From assembly GCF_000208745.1 (NCBI RefSeq), contig NC_030859.1, forward strand, positions 3,426,108 to 3,490,107: 64,000 bases of DNA, written 5' to 3'. A model generated the notes under the pieces. That model worked only from the letters and a program-made list of their open reading frames with translations. It made no database searches and was not told the origin of the DNA. Positions 25,001 to 37,450 of this stretch are shown here, piece after piece (within the stretch, counting starts at the first letter, position 1; each line of letters opens with the position of its first letter). Made by a program: the position numbers and the translations under genes. The stretch is from Theobroma cacao (Eukaryota; Streptophyta; Magnoliopsida; Malvales; Malvaceae).

Positions 25001-28000
25001 ATAAACCAAACATCTGCCACGTAACTATCAATCAGCATAAATGAAACAGAATATAAGTTGCCATATTTATACCATAAATATTCAGTTTCTCCATATAGAA
25101 AATTGTTGAAGACCAAGGCTCCGTTAAATAACTACCAATCGGCATAAGTGGAAAAGATTATACTTTTCTACATTTCATAACTTAAATATTTAGATGCTAA
25201 TAGTTGTTTTGTGCACTACATATGAATTAAGGTTTGTATTTTAAAATGTTTGTCAAGAAAGATGTAGCATAGGGGAATAGTTATTTCAGGAGATTACTTA
25301 ATCTTCGGATGCTCAGTCGAGAAGTTTGAGATTACTTATGCTAAGAATAACTTTTGTTTGGGAAGTATAAAAGCTGGAACTATTGATGACAGCTGTCAGA
25401 ATAGGTTTGTTGGTATTGCTATCTTCAATATCGATTTCTAGAGTTTTGAGCCCCATGTATTAAACCAAGATGATTTCTTGTAAAAGCAAAATAAAATTAT
25501 TGCTGCTGAATTCGGAGTGATAGCTCTGATTGCTGAATTTGGAAATCTGTACTAAATGACCTCAGATTAATGATTATAATATGGAGTGTGTTGGTGGCAA
25601 AGCATAAAAAGTAATGGATTTTTCTATGATTTCTTTGCTTTATAAATGCTTTGTCAGATATTTGGATTTGTGTGTATGCCAAGATAGCTCTTCCATTACA
25701 GAGTCTAGGAAGTAAATCCTTTGTGAGCTTCCACCTGGTACTATTCATACTTTTTTCCATCGCATGAGCAATTCTATCAAGAATTGTGGCAGAAATGCGG
25801 GGTTTGAGCTTGATCTGGTGGTCTCTTTTGTGGATTTTTGGATTTAATGACCTGTGGGAACTTTAGACCTCAGTTTTTTTAACAATTTAGTGTCTCTTGG
25901 GTCTTGCCAAAGTTAGTGGCTAAGATGCCAAACCGTAGTTGAACTGTCAGATTCATACTACTGCTTCGACCTTGCTTTTCAGAATTTTCATAATTTTCCC
26001 CATTTAAATGTGCTTATTCTCAAATCTCAAGCATGCCTCTTGCATCTAGAGTAACTTTATTATGAGCTTATATTTCTTACAAAAGAAAACCAATCATAAA
26101 TGACTTATTTTCTTTTAACCAAAAACAAATCAATTCAAATATTTTTTAAATCCTTATACTGCAGTTTAGCAGAAGCACTTGATATGCAGTCTCCAGTGAT
26201 GCCAGAGGACAGTCACACAACTAGGGTTACTACTGGAGAGGATGCTTCATCTCCTGCCACTGGAAAAGAGTCTTCCACCCTTGAAGCTATATGGGATGAT
26301 GACGACACTAGAGCGTTCTATGAATGCTTACCAGATCTCAGGTATGTTGTGGCCATTATGCAGTTAGTTAAGAAGATATATTCTTAACCAATAGAGTCTT
26401 TGTTGATGGTCTTTTCGGAAGTAAAAGATGTCTTTGCTTGCTGTTAAGAGCATTGCATACATGTTATTCTCAGAGCATTTGTCCCAGCAGTATTATTGGG
26501 AGAAGCTGAGCCCAAAGGGATCGAGCAAACGTCAAAGGCACAAGAGCAACCAACTGTAAGTACATCAAGATTTTGAATGTTATTATAGGCTTTGTCATCT
26601 GTGGTTAAATACTGCCAATAAAGTATTATCCTTTCTGTGTAACATATCTAAGTCTTGGTTGAGCATTGGTTGTTTATGTGCTGTCATTTCATATTTAATG
26701 CTCATCCCTGCTCCGCCAATCATCACCATGATCCATATCTTTGCAGTTGGAAATTATCAAAATGCTCCTGATGCTAAAAACTAAAGAAATCTGATAGTTT
26801 GTTAGAAAAAAAGAAGAAGAAATTTGACAGAAACAAGGCATTTTGATGTTATGAAACCCAAGTATAGACTGAACCATTTCTTGATTTCTTAACTGCAGTA
26901 CACTTGTTTTCTTTTTTCTCCCTTTTTGTGGCAGGGTGGGGGTTCGGGAGGGGTGAGTCAGTTTCTAGATTTCTTGATTGTTGAAATCTTCTTGAGCCTC
27001 TCGTGGCAGATATGATTTAAGTTTTCTGAATAGGCTATCTTTATTTAATGGTTATCATTAAATGATACTTTGGTTTTCTTTTTCAAGGATTCCTCTACTG
27101 AAGCAGATCAAAGTACTGCAGTTGCCCAAGATGCTGTGGAGGCTTCTGCAGACTCTGGCAATTTGCAAGAAGGGAAAAGTATAGAGAAAGGAAAGGACAA
27201 AGAAGAAAAGGACAAAGAAAGGAATAAAGATCCAGACAAGGAGAAAGGGAAAGAAAAAGACTCCGATAAAAAAGGAGAGAATGAAAAGGAGAAGCTTAAA
27301 GGTCTTGAAGGAACGAATCTGGATGCTCTACTGCAAAGACTCCCAGGTTGTGTGAGCCGTGACCTCATTGATCAACTTACGGTAATTATACCTCCCTTTT
27401 TATTGCTACTGTTTTATGCCGCTTTTGATGGGCTTGTATGCAACTCTAGAAGAGTATTGAATTGTTCATTATAATTTCAGGTGGAGTTCTGTTATTTGAA
27501 TTCAAAATCAAATCGAAAAAGGCTTGTGAGAGCATTGTTTAATGTCCCAAGGACATCTTTGGAATTGCTGCCATACTACTCCCGCATGGTTGCAACATTG
27601 TCAACTTGTATGAAGGATGTTCCCTCTATGCTCTTGCAGATGTTGGAGGAAGAGTTCAACTTCTTAATTAATAAAAAGGTCAGCTGCCCCACCGGTGTCC
27701 TTCTTATCTTTGTAATATTTTTCTTTTTGTACGTTCATTCCTTCTGTTTGTAACTTATATTCCAAAATTGAAATTTACTGCAGGATCAAATGAACATTGA
27801 AACAAAGATCAGGAATATAAGGTTTATTGGAGAACTTTGCAAGTTCAGGATTGCACCAGCTGGCCTTGTTTTCAGTTGTCTGAAGGTATGTGCCAAGCAG
27901 CTAACTGATAAATGTTGGTTTCTATTTCAGTGCTTGTTCCTATGATGATATTACCATCTTATCTTATGGGAGTTTATAGACTTTTTGAAGCAAAGAGAAA

Positions 28001-31000
28001 TTAGGAGCAAAAGTCTTATTGCCCTCATGTTCATTAGTCTTATAACCTGTAAAAGCAAGCATACTTGAAAACATATAGTTTGTTTCAGATGCTTGCTTAT
28101 TCTATTTTTCTTTTGTACCAGACATGTTTAGATGATTTCACTCATCATAACATTGATGTCGCTTGCAATCTTCTTGAGACATGTGGTCGTTTTCTATATC
28201 GTTCTCCTGAAACTACCATAAGAATGGCTAACATGTTGGAGATCTTGATGCGCTTGAAAAATGTAAAAAATTTGGATCCTCGACACAGCACACTTGTAGA
28301 AAATGCTTACTACCTGTGCAAGCCACCTGAAAGATCTGCACGAGTCTCTAAAGTCCGTCCACCATTGCACCAGGTATGATTTACTTTTCACGTCTTAATT
28401 TTCCACGTGTTTTGATGTTAAACCTCCTACTGAGTTCTGTCTGATTCTTTTGCAGTATATTAGAAAATTGCTATTTACAGATCTTGATAAGTCTTCCATT
28501 GAGCATGTGCTGAGGCAACTTCGTAAATTACCATGGAGTGAATGTGAATCATACCTCTTAAAGTGCTTCATGAAGGTTCACAAAGGGAAATATGGTCAGA
28601 TTCACTTGATTGCTTCTCTCACTGCTGGTTTGAGTCGCTACCATGATGAATTTGCTGTTGCTGTTGTTGATGAGGTTTGCCTTCTGAATTTAAAACTTAA
28701 TCCTGTTGAGTTGATATTTCATTTTCCTGTATCCCACGCTATCTTGATTTTTGAAGGACCTACTACTGTATATCATTTGTTTTTATTTGTCTGTGTATAT
28801 CCTTAGGATTCACAATTTACACTTATTCAGTGTTCAAATGGTGAGAAATTCTAGTCTGGAACATATGGTTCTCTGACATAGGTTCTCCGTAACATATTAA
28901 AATTCCCTTTGACATAGACTTTTTGTGACTACTGAAACAATATGGGGGTGATTTGAAAAAACAGAAAATTTACCAATTAGGTTCTTTGTTTTGAGCTCAA
29001 TGTATCATTTTACTTTTAGAGTTTTGTTTCATAATCGATCTGCCTTGGTTTTGAGGTGAATCTAGGGAGAAGTTAAGGTCAACACGATGTGATGGTCTTA
29101 GGGAGGTTTCCTTGGATTATGCTTAAGAGTGTCTATTATTTTGCTTTGTTGGGATGGCAGCCTTCAAGAAAACAGTTTGCTCATGACCTGGACTGTTATG
29201 ATTGTTTTCCTTCCAATAATTGTAGGTAGGTAGGAAAAACATGCTTGGAGAATGCTACCTTTGAGAAGGTTTTCTATTCTAGGGTTCCACAAGGCCTTCT
29301 CAAAATTATTTTTTTTTACCAGACTTGCTGTTGATGACTCAAATGTGTTCGTATAACTATGTTGGAAATATGAGGATATTCTAAAAATACATAGCTTGTA
29401 ACATCTGAACCTGCTACTTCCATTAAGTTTACTTTCTTAGTTTCTGAGATGTTCGTGCTCGTTTTGTTCTGATATCATCTTTCCCATGGATAATTATGGC
29501 AATTTTTTTCCAAGCATAATCTTCTTAGGGATAAGAGTGGAAGAAATCATACCTATATTTTTTTTAATTTCTGGTTTCAGTTTCGGTAATTATATTCTCT
29601 ACTTTCAGGTTTTGGAGGAGATTAGGCTTGGTCTGGAATTGAATGATTATGGGATGCAGCAGAGACGCATTGCTCATATGCGTTTTCTAGGGGAGCTATA
29701 CAACTATGAGCATGTTGATTCTTCTGTCATCTTTGAGACACTCTATTTGATTCTTGTTTCTGGCCATGATACAGCAGAGGTATTGAGTTATCCTGTTTAT
29801 TGTTATAAGTTTCAATTATTATATGGCAGGCTTGCAAGGGTCAGCATTGGTGCTTTTAGGCACTCAGGCTCTCTCTCTCTCTCTCTCTACTGTAATTTCT
29901 CAAAATTTACCAGTTTTGCTCCTTGAACTTCTTTATAAATGCATTCAAAGAGTGGAGTTTATGTTGTAGAATAGATCTGCCGATGCTGCCCTCATGAGGG
30001 CTTTTAGTGGGCTAGGATTAAGGATTTTAGGTCAAAGGCTGTTGTGTGGAAGGTTAGGTTTTTGGAATTAGTCAGGTTTGATTCAAATCTCAAAAGAGGG
30101 CTGGAATTGAAGAAAAACTTTATTGGGATTTCTGGTTAGAAGAAAAACTAGGTTAAATCAAAGCTTAAATGCTGTGTCACGGGCCTGGGCCCAAACCCAA
30201 AAGGCTAGTGTATTAAGTGAGATGACCATCCCCTCTATTTAAGCCCAAGATCACTCTAGAACACAGCCGACCTGGGACTTAGCACACTCCCTTGCCACGT
30301 GACACTGCATATGCTGTGAAAAATGACTTCAAGAATATTGTAACAAGAGAGAGAGAGAGGAGGAGAAAGAGAATAGTGCAAAATATCTTCTAAACACCCA
30401 AATCACAATCTAGTAAGAAGTAAATAACCAACTTGATGTCCAAAAAAATAAGCTTAACTCTTGGCGACTACTAGAATAATTTAAACTTCACGAGTAACAT
30501 ACACTTAATTTTATGATACAGAAGTTGCAGATATTATGATTTTACCTTTGAAGAGATACAGAATATTCTTAGAAAATTCGAAATTCCTAGTATTGAAGTT
30601 TCTAGTAATAATTAAGGTCTTTTCAATGGATGCATTGATTAATGGCGAGGACATAAGACTGTCTATAAGATTTTAAATGATTCTATTGTTATTATGTGTG
30701 AGATTTAGCAATGAATGTAGTTCAATTCATTTTTAAACAGTAATAAGATTTGATTTTCTGTGTTGTTAGCAAGATGTCCTCGATCCACCTGAGGATTGTT
30801 TTCGAATCAGGATGGTTATTACTCTTCTTCAGACATGTGGGCACTACTTTGACCGAGGTTCTTCCAAGAGAAAACTTGATAGATTCTTGATACACTTCCA
30901 GAGATATATTCTTAGCAAAGGTGCCTTACCACTGGATATTGAATTTGACTTGCAGGTAACGGAAAATGCACTAGTGATTATACATTTTGAATTTGTGATT

Positions 31001-32606
31001 TGGAGCTAATAGTGGAAAGGAAAATGCTCACTCTTTTTATGTTGTGGTCCATGCCTGAAGAAATCATTTGGGATAGTATAGCATAGATACCATGTTTTAT
31101 GGGGCTTTATATAAGTGATAATTTAGCATTTCTTATCAGTCCTTTGATCTTGCAAGCTTGATGATGTTTCATGGTTGACTGTTATCTATGGAATGTTTTA
31201 GCAACATGCCAAGCTATATTTAGCGTTAGTGCAGAATAATCAAAAGTCTGTATGATCTTCACTTGATTGGTTGTAATGAAACATAACTTATGCTAGCAAA
31301 GATAACAAAGGCTTCATTTATAAATTAGTTCTGAGTTTATGTCATTTTGCATATGCTGTTCTAAGAATGTCTGTGTAAATGTGATAAGCTGACAAGTTGA
31401 AGAATATGCAGGACTTATTTGCAGAATTACGTCCCAATATGACCCGGTATTCATCCATGGAAGAAGTTAATGCTGCTTTAGTAGAACTTGAGGAACACGA
31501 ACGCACTGCTTCAACTGACAAAACAAGTAGTGAGAAGCACTCTGATACTGAAAAGCCTTCTAGCAGGACAACTGCCCATTCCATCTCAGGTGATCGACCA
31601 AGCATTTTTAATGGTTCTGAGGAAAATGGTGGAGTGCATGAGGAAACCGGTGACAGTGATAGTGAATCAGGGAGTGGCACCATTGAGCCAGAGGGTCATG
31701 ATGAAGATTATTTAGATGAAGAGAATCCTGATGATGGATGTGATACTGATGAGGAGGATGAGGATGATGGTGGGCCTGCTTCTGACGAGGATGATGAAGT
31801 TCATGTCAGGCAGAAGGTAGCAGAGTTGGATCCTCAAGAAGTAGCCAATTTTGACCAGGAACTCAGGGCTGTAGTGCAGGCAAGCTTTTGTTTGTTTTTA
31901 ATTATTGCTGTTGCATCCCATTGTATCTTAGTTGTCTTTTCTATTTTAATATTATTTTACTTGAGAATATACATGTCAAAGTATCTGCTATGCTAAGTTC
32001 TGGTTAATTGTTTTCAATTTTCTTTCCCTAATGTGGTTTGGCGGCTTCAAAATGAATTAGGAAGAAAGTAGTTGGCCATCCATGTTAATTCGATTTTAAA
32101 TGCAGGAGAGTATGGAGCAGCGCAAGCTGGAGCTTCGTGGCCGACCTACACTAAATATGATGATACCAATGAATGTGTTCGAGGGTTCTACCAAAGATCA
32201 TCATGGAAGGGTAGTTGGAGGGGAAAGTGGTGATGAAGCATTGGATGAAGAGGCTGGAGGAAGCAGAGAGGTTCAGGTGAAAGTTCTTGTGAAGCGAGGG
32301 AACAAACAACAGACGAAGCAAATGTATATTCCTCGTGATTGTACTCTTGTCCAGAGCACAAAACAGAAAGAAGCAGCCGAGTTTGAAGAGAAACAAGATA
32401 TCAAGAGGCTGGTCTTGGAGTATAATGACAGGGTAGAGGAGGAGAATAATGGACTCGGAACGCAGACATTGAATTGGCCAAGTGGGAATAGCAGAGTTTA
32501 CGGCCGTGGAAACTCTTGGGAAGGATCCAGCGGGAGGAGTGGTGGACCACGTCATCGGCATCATAGCCATTCAGGAAGCGGAGCTTTTTACGGCAGAAAA
32601 AAGTGA
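19040..32606 (+). CDS. UPF2: Regulator of nonsense transcripts UPF2
   Basis: UPF2 is the cytoplasmic scaffold of nonsense-mediated mRNA decay that links UPF1 to UPF3 and the exon-junction complex. Coding exons: 19040-19102, 19252-19339, 21613-21815, 22906-23250, 24344-24448, 24643-24770, 26165-26341, 26474-26555, 26935-26952 (microexon), 27088-27381, 27481-27678, 27784-27885, 28122-28373, 28456-28674, 29609-29779, 30770-30955, 31412-31879 and 32106-32606. Together they give 1199 residues (1193 without the microexon), close to the roughly 1180 of Arabidopsis UPF2. Three MIF4G regions fall at about residues 35-265, 470-660 and 675-890. A Lys/Glu/Asp-rich linker lies near 430-460, an acidic block near 950-1005, and the UPF1-binding part at about 1010-1150. 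The ATG at 19040 (GAGATGG) has a strong context. All phases match. Intron 17 uses a GC donor. Confidence 0.96.
19360..20174. mobile_element. MITE-like insertion in UPF2 intron 2
   Basis: The left end reads TTAA-GGTCCGTTTG (19360-19373) and the right end CAAACGGACCC-TTAA (20160-20174). The ends are inverted copies of each other, flanked by TTAA/TTA, and the inside is AT-rich with no coding capacity. GGTCCGTTTG-type ends with TTA/TAA flanks are typical of PIF/Harbinger (Tourist) MITEs; the family is inferred. It lies wholly inside the intron and does not touch its splice sites. Confidence 0.65.
22421..22772. repeat. Tandem duplication of about 179 bp in UPF2 intron 3
   Basis: Unit 1 begins TTTGTAATGTCCAAAT at 22421 and unit 2 begins TTTGTAATTGTCCAAAT at 22600. 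Both continue with collinear blocks: GTTTCTT, CTTCATA, GTAA/AGTT, AAGGATA and GTGA-GTCTGTATC. The copies are diverged but clearly paralogous. Non-coding. Confidence 0.65.
26935..26952 (+). other. UPF2: Probable 18-nt microexon of UPF2
   Basis: GGTGGGGGTTCGGGAGGG is flanked by a pyrimidine-rich tract ending in GGCAG and by a GTGAGT donor. Both neighbouring exons end and begin in phase 0, so inclusion adds six residues, Gly-Gly-Gly-Ser-Gly-Gly, between QEQPT and DSSTEAD. Whether it is constitutive or alternative cannot be told from the sequence. Confidence 0.55.
30169..30310. repeat. Transposon-end-like patch in UPF2 intron 15
   Basis: A relatively GC-rich block starts near GTGTCACGGGCC, contains GGGCCCAAACCCAAAAGG and ends near CCACGTGACA. 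It contrasts with the AT-rich intron and resembles dispersed plant repeats I recall with TGTCACGGGC ends. No coding sequence or clear terminal repeats were found, so the assignment is weak. Confidence 0.3.
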
Positions 32607-35600
32607 GTTCTGCAATAGGAAATTGAAAATTTTGATGCGTGGCCTTGATCATATTCAAGCACATGTTGCCTACAACAGAGAAAAGATTGAGAGCAACATT
32701 GGCATGAGCTCTCGTTGAACAGCCAGATGGGTGAATGATCTTTTCCAGGTCCAATATGAAATGGAATTGTGGTTGTACTTTCGCCATGAGACACCAATCA
32801 ATCGTGCCGTTCAGCAAGACGACTACTGTTTTATCAATTTCGTCATACAGGCAAGGAACATATATATATATCTGACCTGATTTGCTAGTAGAAGGGTATA
32901 GAAGTATTAATTAGGAGTGTTCAAGGGATTGCTATGCGTGTGATTTTGGGACGATGAACTGCTCTGATGGAGTCCTGTGATTATAGTGATTCCCTGTATT
33001 TAGTGTTGTATAACTGTTAAAAAAAGGAAGAAATGGTGTGATTCGACATCGTTTTATACCCCCAAAGCTAACGTTCAAAAAGACTTTTTTGTTGAATATA
33101 GAAAATATCAGTGGCACTTTTATGGTCGGTCGGATAGTTCCTGAGTTTGTACTTTCACTTCTTAACACTTCTTTTCTATATACCTTGACAGTGAAGGATA
33201 TGATTTGTGACAGAAGAGCAGAAGATTGACCAAATTTCTGTTTACAAGCCCTCTGCTTAATTATAATTGTGCCCTAATTTATAATCTTATATAAGAAAGG
33301 GAAAAAACACAGAGTTGGGGGTATATAATTATTTATAGCCAATTTAAATTACACGACTATATATGTAATAATTCAATAAAATATATTTATATATATTTGA
33401 TTTGTCATTAAAAATAATGTAAGAAATTGGGCCATTAAAACCCAGCAAAGGTAAAAGGACTATCCTGCAAAACTCAAAAATTCATTCTTTTGGGTTTTAG
33501 TTTGGTTGCAATTTCAATTGCATATTCCAGTTTGTGTGTTCAAAACCTAACCAGTCTCATGGGTGTACGATGATGAGTTCAAATGGGAATTTGATATGTG
33601 AGTACTTTAACAAAGACAGCACAATAAATAAAAAAAAATGTAAAAATGATATTTCAATTTCATACCGAGTAAGTAAAGAGTTTTTAAAAAGTTTTAAAAT
33701 GTAAATACTGCACACCTTGTTAGGTTAATTTTTTAAAGAGAGAATAATGATTCTGTAACAGGATCATTATTCTCGTCTTGTCATTCGTTATTATAAAAGG
33801 TACCCACGTTGATGGCGAAAAAAACTAAGAATGATGCCAAATCGATGTTTAAATCAATAATAATTTGAAATTATTAAAATATTTTAGTAACTTTAAAAAG
33901 AAGACAAGTCCCTTCTTGCAATACTTTTTCAAATTAAAAATACCCACATTAAGCTAACATTGAAAATCCTTGCAAATTGGAGGCTTCATTTCCTCCACAT
34001 AGGGAATAAAGAAAAATAAAAAATAAAAAAAATAATTTCTTGAAAAGAAAAGGCAAGAAACAAACTATGGTGTATGGGAATTTGGTTCTCCATTTTCCCC
34101 TTATGAGCATAAACATTTCTAAATAATATGCCTGACATCGCCTATTGGATGCACAAAACCTAAAAAAAAATTAAAACATTATTCCGAGTATAGTTTTTTA
34201 CAGCTAAGACATGTGTGCCAGAAATCCAACATGTAGGGCCCTATCTACTTTCCATTTTTGGCTTATGGGAAACACCCGCTTCACCCTTTTATATATTAAA
34301 TTTCACATGTTCTTCCTTAAAGAAGAAATAAAAAATTTTAAATCTATTTTTTCTAAAATATTTCACATCTACTCAGGAGGTCACATCGGTGAAAATATAC
34401 TACGAAAACGCTGACATCATCTTATTTAACGACTAGATTGAAGAAAAATTAAATTAGAATAATTTTTAAAATCAAAAAATTAAATTACTTCAAATTAAAA
34501 TATATAGATTAAATTTTAAAAAATACATTAATAATACAAGGACGTCTTAAATATTTTGATAAAAATTATTAAAATATTTGCACACAATTGGAGGAAAAAA
34601 ATAAAAATTCAAAAATAACCCAAAGAAGCAAAGTACTAGCTTGACGTGTTGCTTTGTTCCTAGATTGTGAAGGATTCCTCCTTTTCTCTCTTGGTAAAAG
34701 CTTCCAAAAGAAAATTCTATTTCCACGACCTTCTAACAATTATTTTTAATGGGATTACTTTATTTACTTAGTCAAAAGATTTTATTTGACTTTTATATAT
34801 ATAAATGTTTATATAGTTATAACTTATATATCTACTCTTTCTCTAATCTATATAAGTTTTGGAACATTAGAGAAAAACTTGCAAAGTGGGGAAAAAAATT
34901 ATTGTTGGGCGAAAATTTTAGGTTTGTTTGTTGAGTGAAGATTCAAGACTTGAACGATAATTTATCCAAACGTGACATTGATTTGACACATATTTTTTAA
35001 ATTTTAGAATTATAATTTTTTACAATGTATGAAATTTGTGAATGTTGATTCGTGTTTTCGTTTAGCATATATAAAAAATAGTTATATGTACATTGAATTA
35101 AGATAACTACCCAATGATAATTTAATCTCTTTCTATAAAAAAATACAATTTTAATTTATCTATTAAAAAAATATTCTTTTCTTTTTTTACGTCTCAAAAA
35201 CTATATTTAATTTTGTTTTTAAACCCCTAATACCAGTACTCTTACTTTTCTTATATTCTAAATTTATTTTTTATTTTTAAAATATTTTAAAATTTTAATA
35301 TAAAATGTATTAAAATAGCAAAAAATCTACTATATTTCGTAAAAATTAAAATAGAGCCAAATAATACATGACCAAGCAAGTAGCAGAAATTAAAACACAA
35401 TAACTTACCCATAAAAAGGGGCAAAAAATTAAACACATGGATGCTAGGGTTAGATACTTATCATCGATGAAATGCGGCTAAGTATATAATTAATGTATTA
35501 AAATCAACCAAAGCATTTAATTTTGGCTGCATTAATAAATATCTTTGCAAAAGGCCAAAATTTGTGCATTTGTTAATAGAAATTAATACCCTGGAAATAT

Positions 35601-36540
35601 TACCTAATTAATTAATTAATTATTAATTGATGATGTTTTGGATTATAAATTAGGTTGAAATTAGGACAATGACGTATGGGTGGGGACCCAATATGATTTA
35701 GTAAATTTATGAGATTTATATGAATTTTTCTTCTAGAATTTGATATGGTTATGTGGTTTTTTTTTTTTTTGTAAGTTCTTAACCTAATAATATCCATTGA
35801 TGTGAAGATTCATTAGGTTTATATGAATATTTGGTTTTGGATCTTCTCTTCGCTCTTAGTGAAACACGATTTTTACCCGTTGAGAAATTGGGTGTTAGCC
35901 GAAAAGAGAAGTGAGATAAACTTAATTTTGATTAAATTCAATTAGAATTGAGTATTAATCGAGAAAAGAACAGTTAAGAATTGCTATTAATTGATGAGAT
36001 AACAATTGAAAATTACGTATTAATCGACAAATGAAGTGAGGGAAACCTAACTTTAATTAAACCCCAATGAGAATTATATCCGTCGATTTAATTATTCAAA
36101 TCAAAGTGATCACATGACTTGTGTTTGTGGGTTCAATTTTTATATCATGAATTTCAATTTATTTATAATTTTTTAAAGTGATATCAATCAAAGTTGGATT
36201 TTCAACTTGAGAGCAATTTGTTTGGTGGTCCAACTATTTGCAAGTCTATCTTTCAATGATTCCATTACTATATAATGAATTCTTTTCTTTCTATTAGTGT
36301 TTGGCAAACTTGCTAAGAAAATTATGGACTAAAATACTATATGATCATGACTTGTAAATAATCAAGTGAAACTAATTTAGATTTATAAGAAAGCAATTTT
36401 CGTATAGCAAAAATTATATAAAAAAATTAATATTTGTAAAAAAACACATATATTAACTTTTATATATAATTTAATCAAACATGTGGCAACCCTCTCATTT
36501 CATTCCCAAAGTTTAAAAACTTTACTTATAATATATAAGA
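32607..36540. other. UPF2 3' UTR and AT-rich intergenic DNA
   Basis: The first 300-600 bases are likely UPF2 3' UTR. After that the sequence is AT-rich without supported ORFs. A degenerate internal repeat built on GAAAAGAGAAGTGAG/ATTAATCGA words lies at about 35860-36060. Confidence 0.4.
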
Positions 36541-36553
36541 TAACTTATTTTTT

Positions 36554-37450
36554 TGGCATAATACTTAAAAAACTTCTAAACTATTTAGAAAAAAAAAATA
36601 AACACGTATTTTTATGACTAACTATTGATAAACTAGTATTAGTCAAAATGTCAATTGTTATTTTTTTTTATGTCATGTGGTATTGACATGACATGTTAAA
36701 TGTCATAATGGATGGTAATATAGTATGATAATATGGTCATGTGATATTTCATTTAGCAATGCTCAAATAAATCATTAAATTATTCAAAAAAAAATTAAAT
36801 AAGCTCTTATTATTTTATTGAATTCAATCAAGTTCCTATACTTTTATTTTGGATCAAATAAACCCTTATGATTAATGATTGACTAATTATCATTAATTAA
36901 AATGGCATATATCATTTTATATCTACATGGCACTGACATTATGTTAATGTGGAGGGTGAAAAATACTACATGATCATGTTATCATGCTAAATTAGCATGT
37001 TATGTAATCATTAACTATGATATGTTAGCATACCACATTATCATCATTTATGATTGTTAGTATATCACGTCAGTGTCATGTGGTATAGAATTATAAAGAA
37101 CATTTTGACTAAGTCAATCATTTATTTAACTTAAAATAAAAGTACAAAAGTTTATTTGATTCAAAATAAAAGTATAAGGGTTTAATAAAATACAATAAAA
37201 GTCTAAAGACTTATTTAAATTTTTTTAAATAATTTAACAACTTTTTTAAATATTAGGCCTTTTCATTTTTTTTCATGTAGCACTCATGAGTATAAAAATG
37301 ACAAATAACCTTTTTACTAATGACGGTTTGTCAACTGTTAATCATAAAGACCTATTTAATTTCAAATAAAAATATATGAAGTTAATTAAATTCAATAAAA
37401 AATAAAACTTTATTTAATTTTTTTTAAATATTTTAAAATTTTTATAAAAC
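36554..37450. repeat. Outer, older copy of the same fold-back family (nested)
   Basis: Flanking the element at 36772-37242, 36554-36700 and 37260-37450 share words with it (AAACTATTTAGA, TGACTAACTATTGATAAAC against ACTAATGACGGTTTGTCAACTGTTAATCAT, and ATTTCAAATAAAAATATATG). They are in opposite orientations, as expected if a younger copy landed inside an older one. Confidence 0.4.
36772..37242. mobile_element. Fold-back (long inverted repeat) element
   Basis: The left arm (36772-36891) contains TACTTTTATTTTGGATCAAA and the right arm (37111-37242) contains the reverse complement TTTGATTCAAAATAAAAGTA. Both continue into AAATAAG-CT and ATGATTGACTxA words. Similarity extends inward through ACATGxCACTGAC, so nearly the whole element can fold into a hairpin. 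It is non-coding and probably a non-autonomous DNA element or MITE. Confidence 0.65.

Noticed and set aside
31342..31683. 113-codon minus-strand ORF
   Set aside because: It is antisense to UPF2 exon 17 and results from that exon's composition.
32151..32817. Two overlapping minus-strand ORFs of about 138 codons
   Set aside because: Antisense to the last UPF2 exon and 3' UTR; no domain, start signal or splice support.
33207..33222. miR156-like word TGACAGAAGAG
   Set aside because: Only the first 11 bases match, with no hairpin partner.
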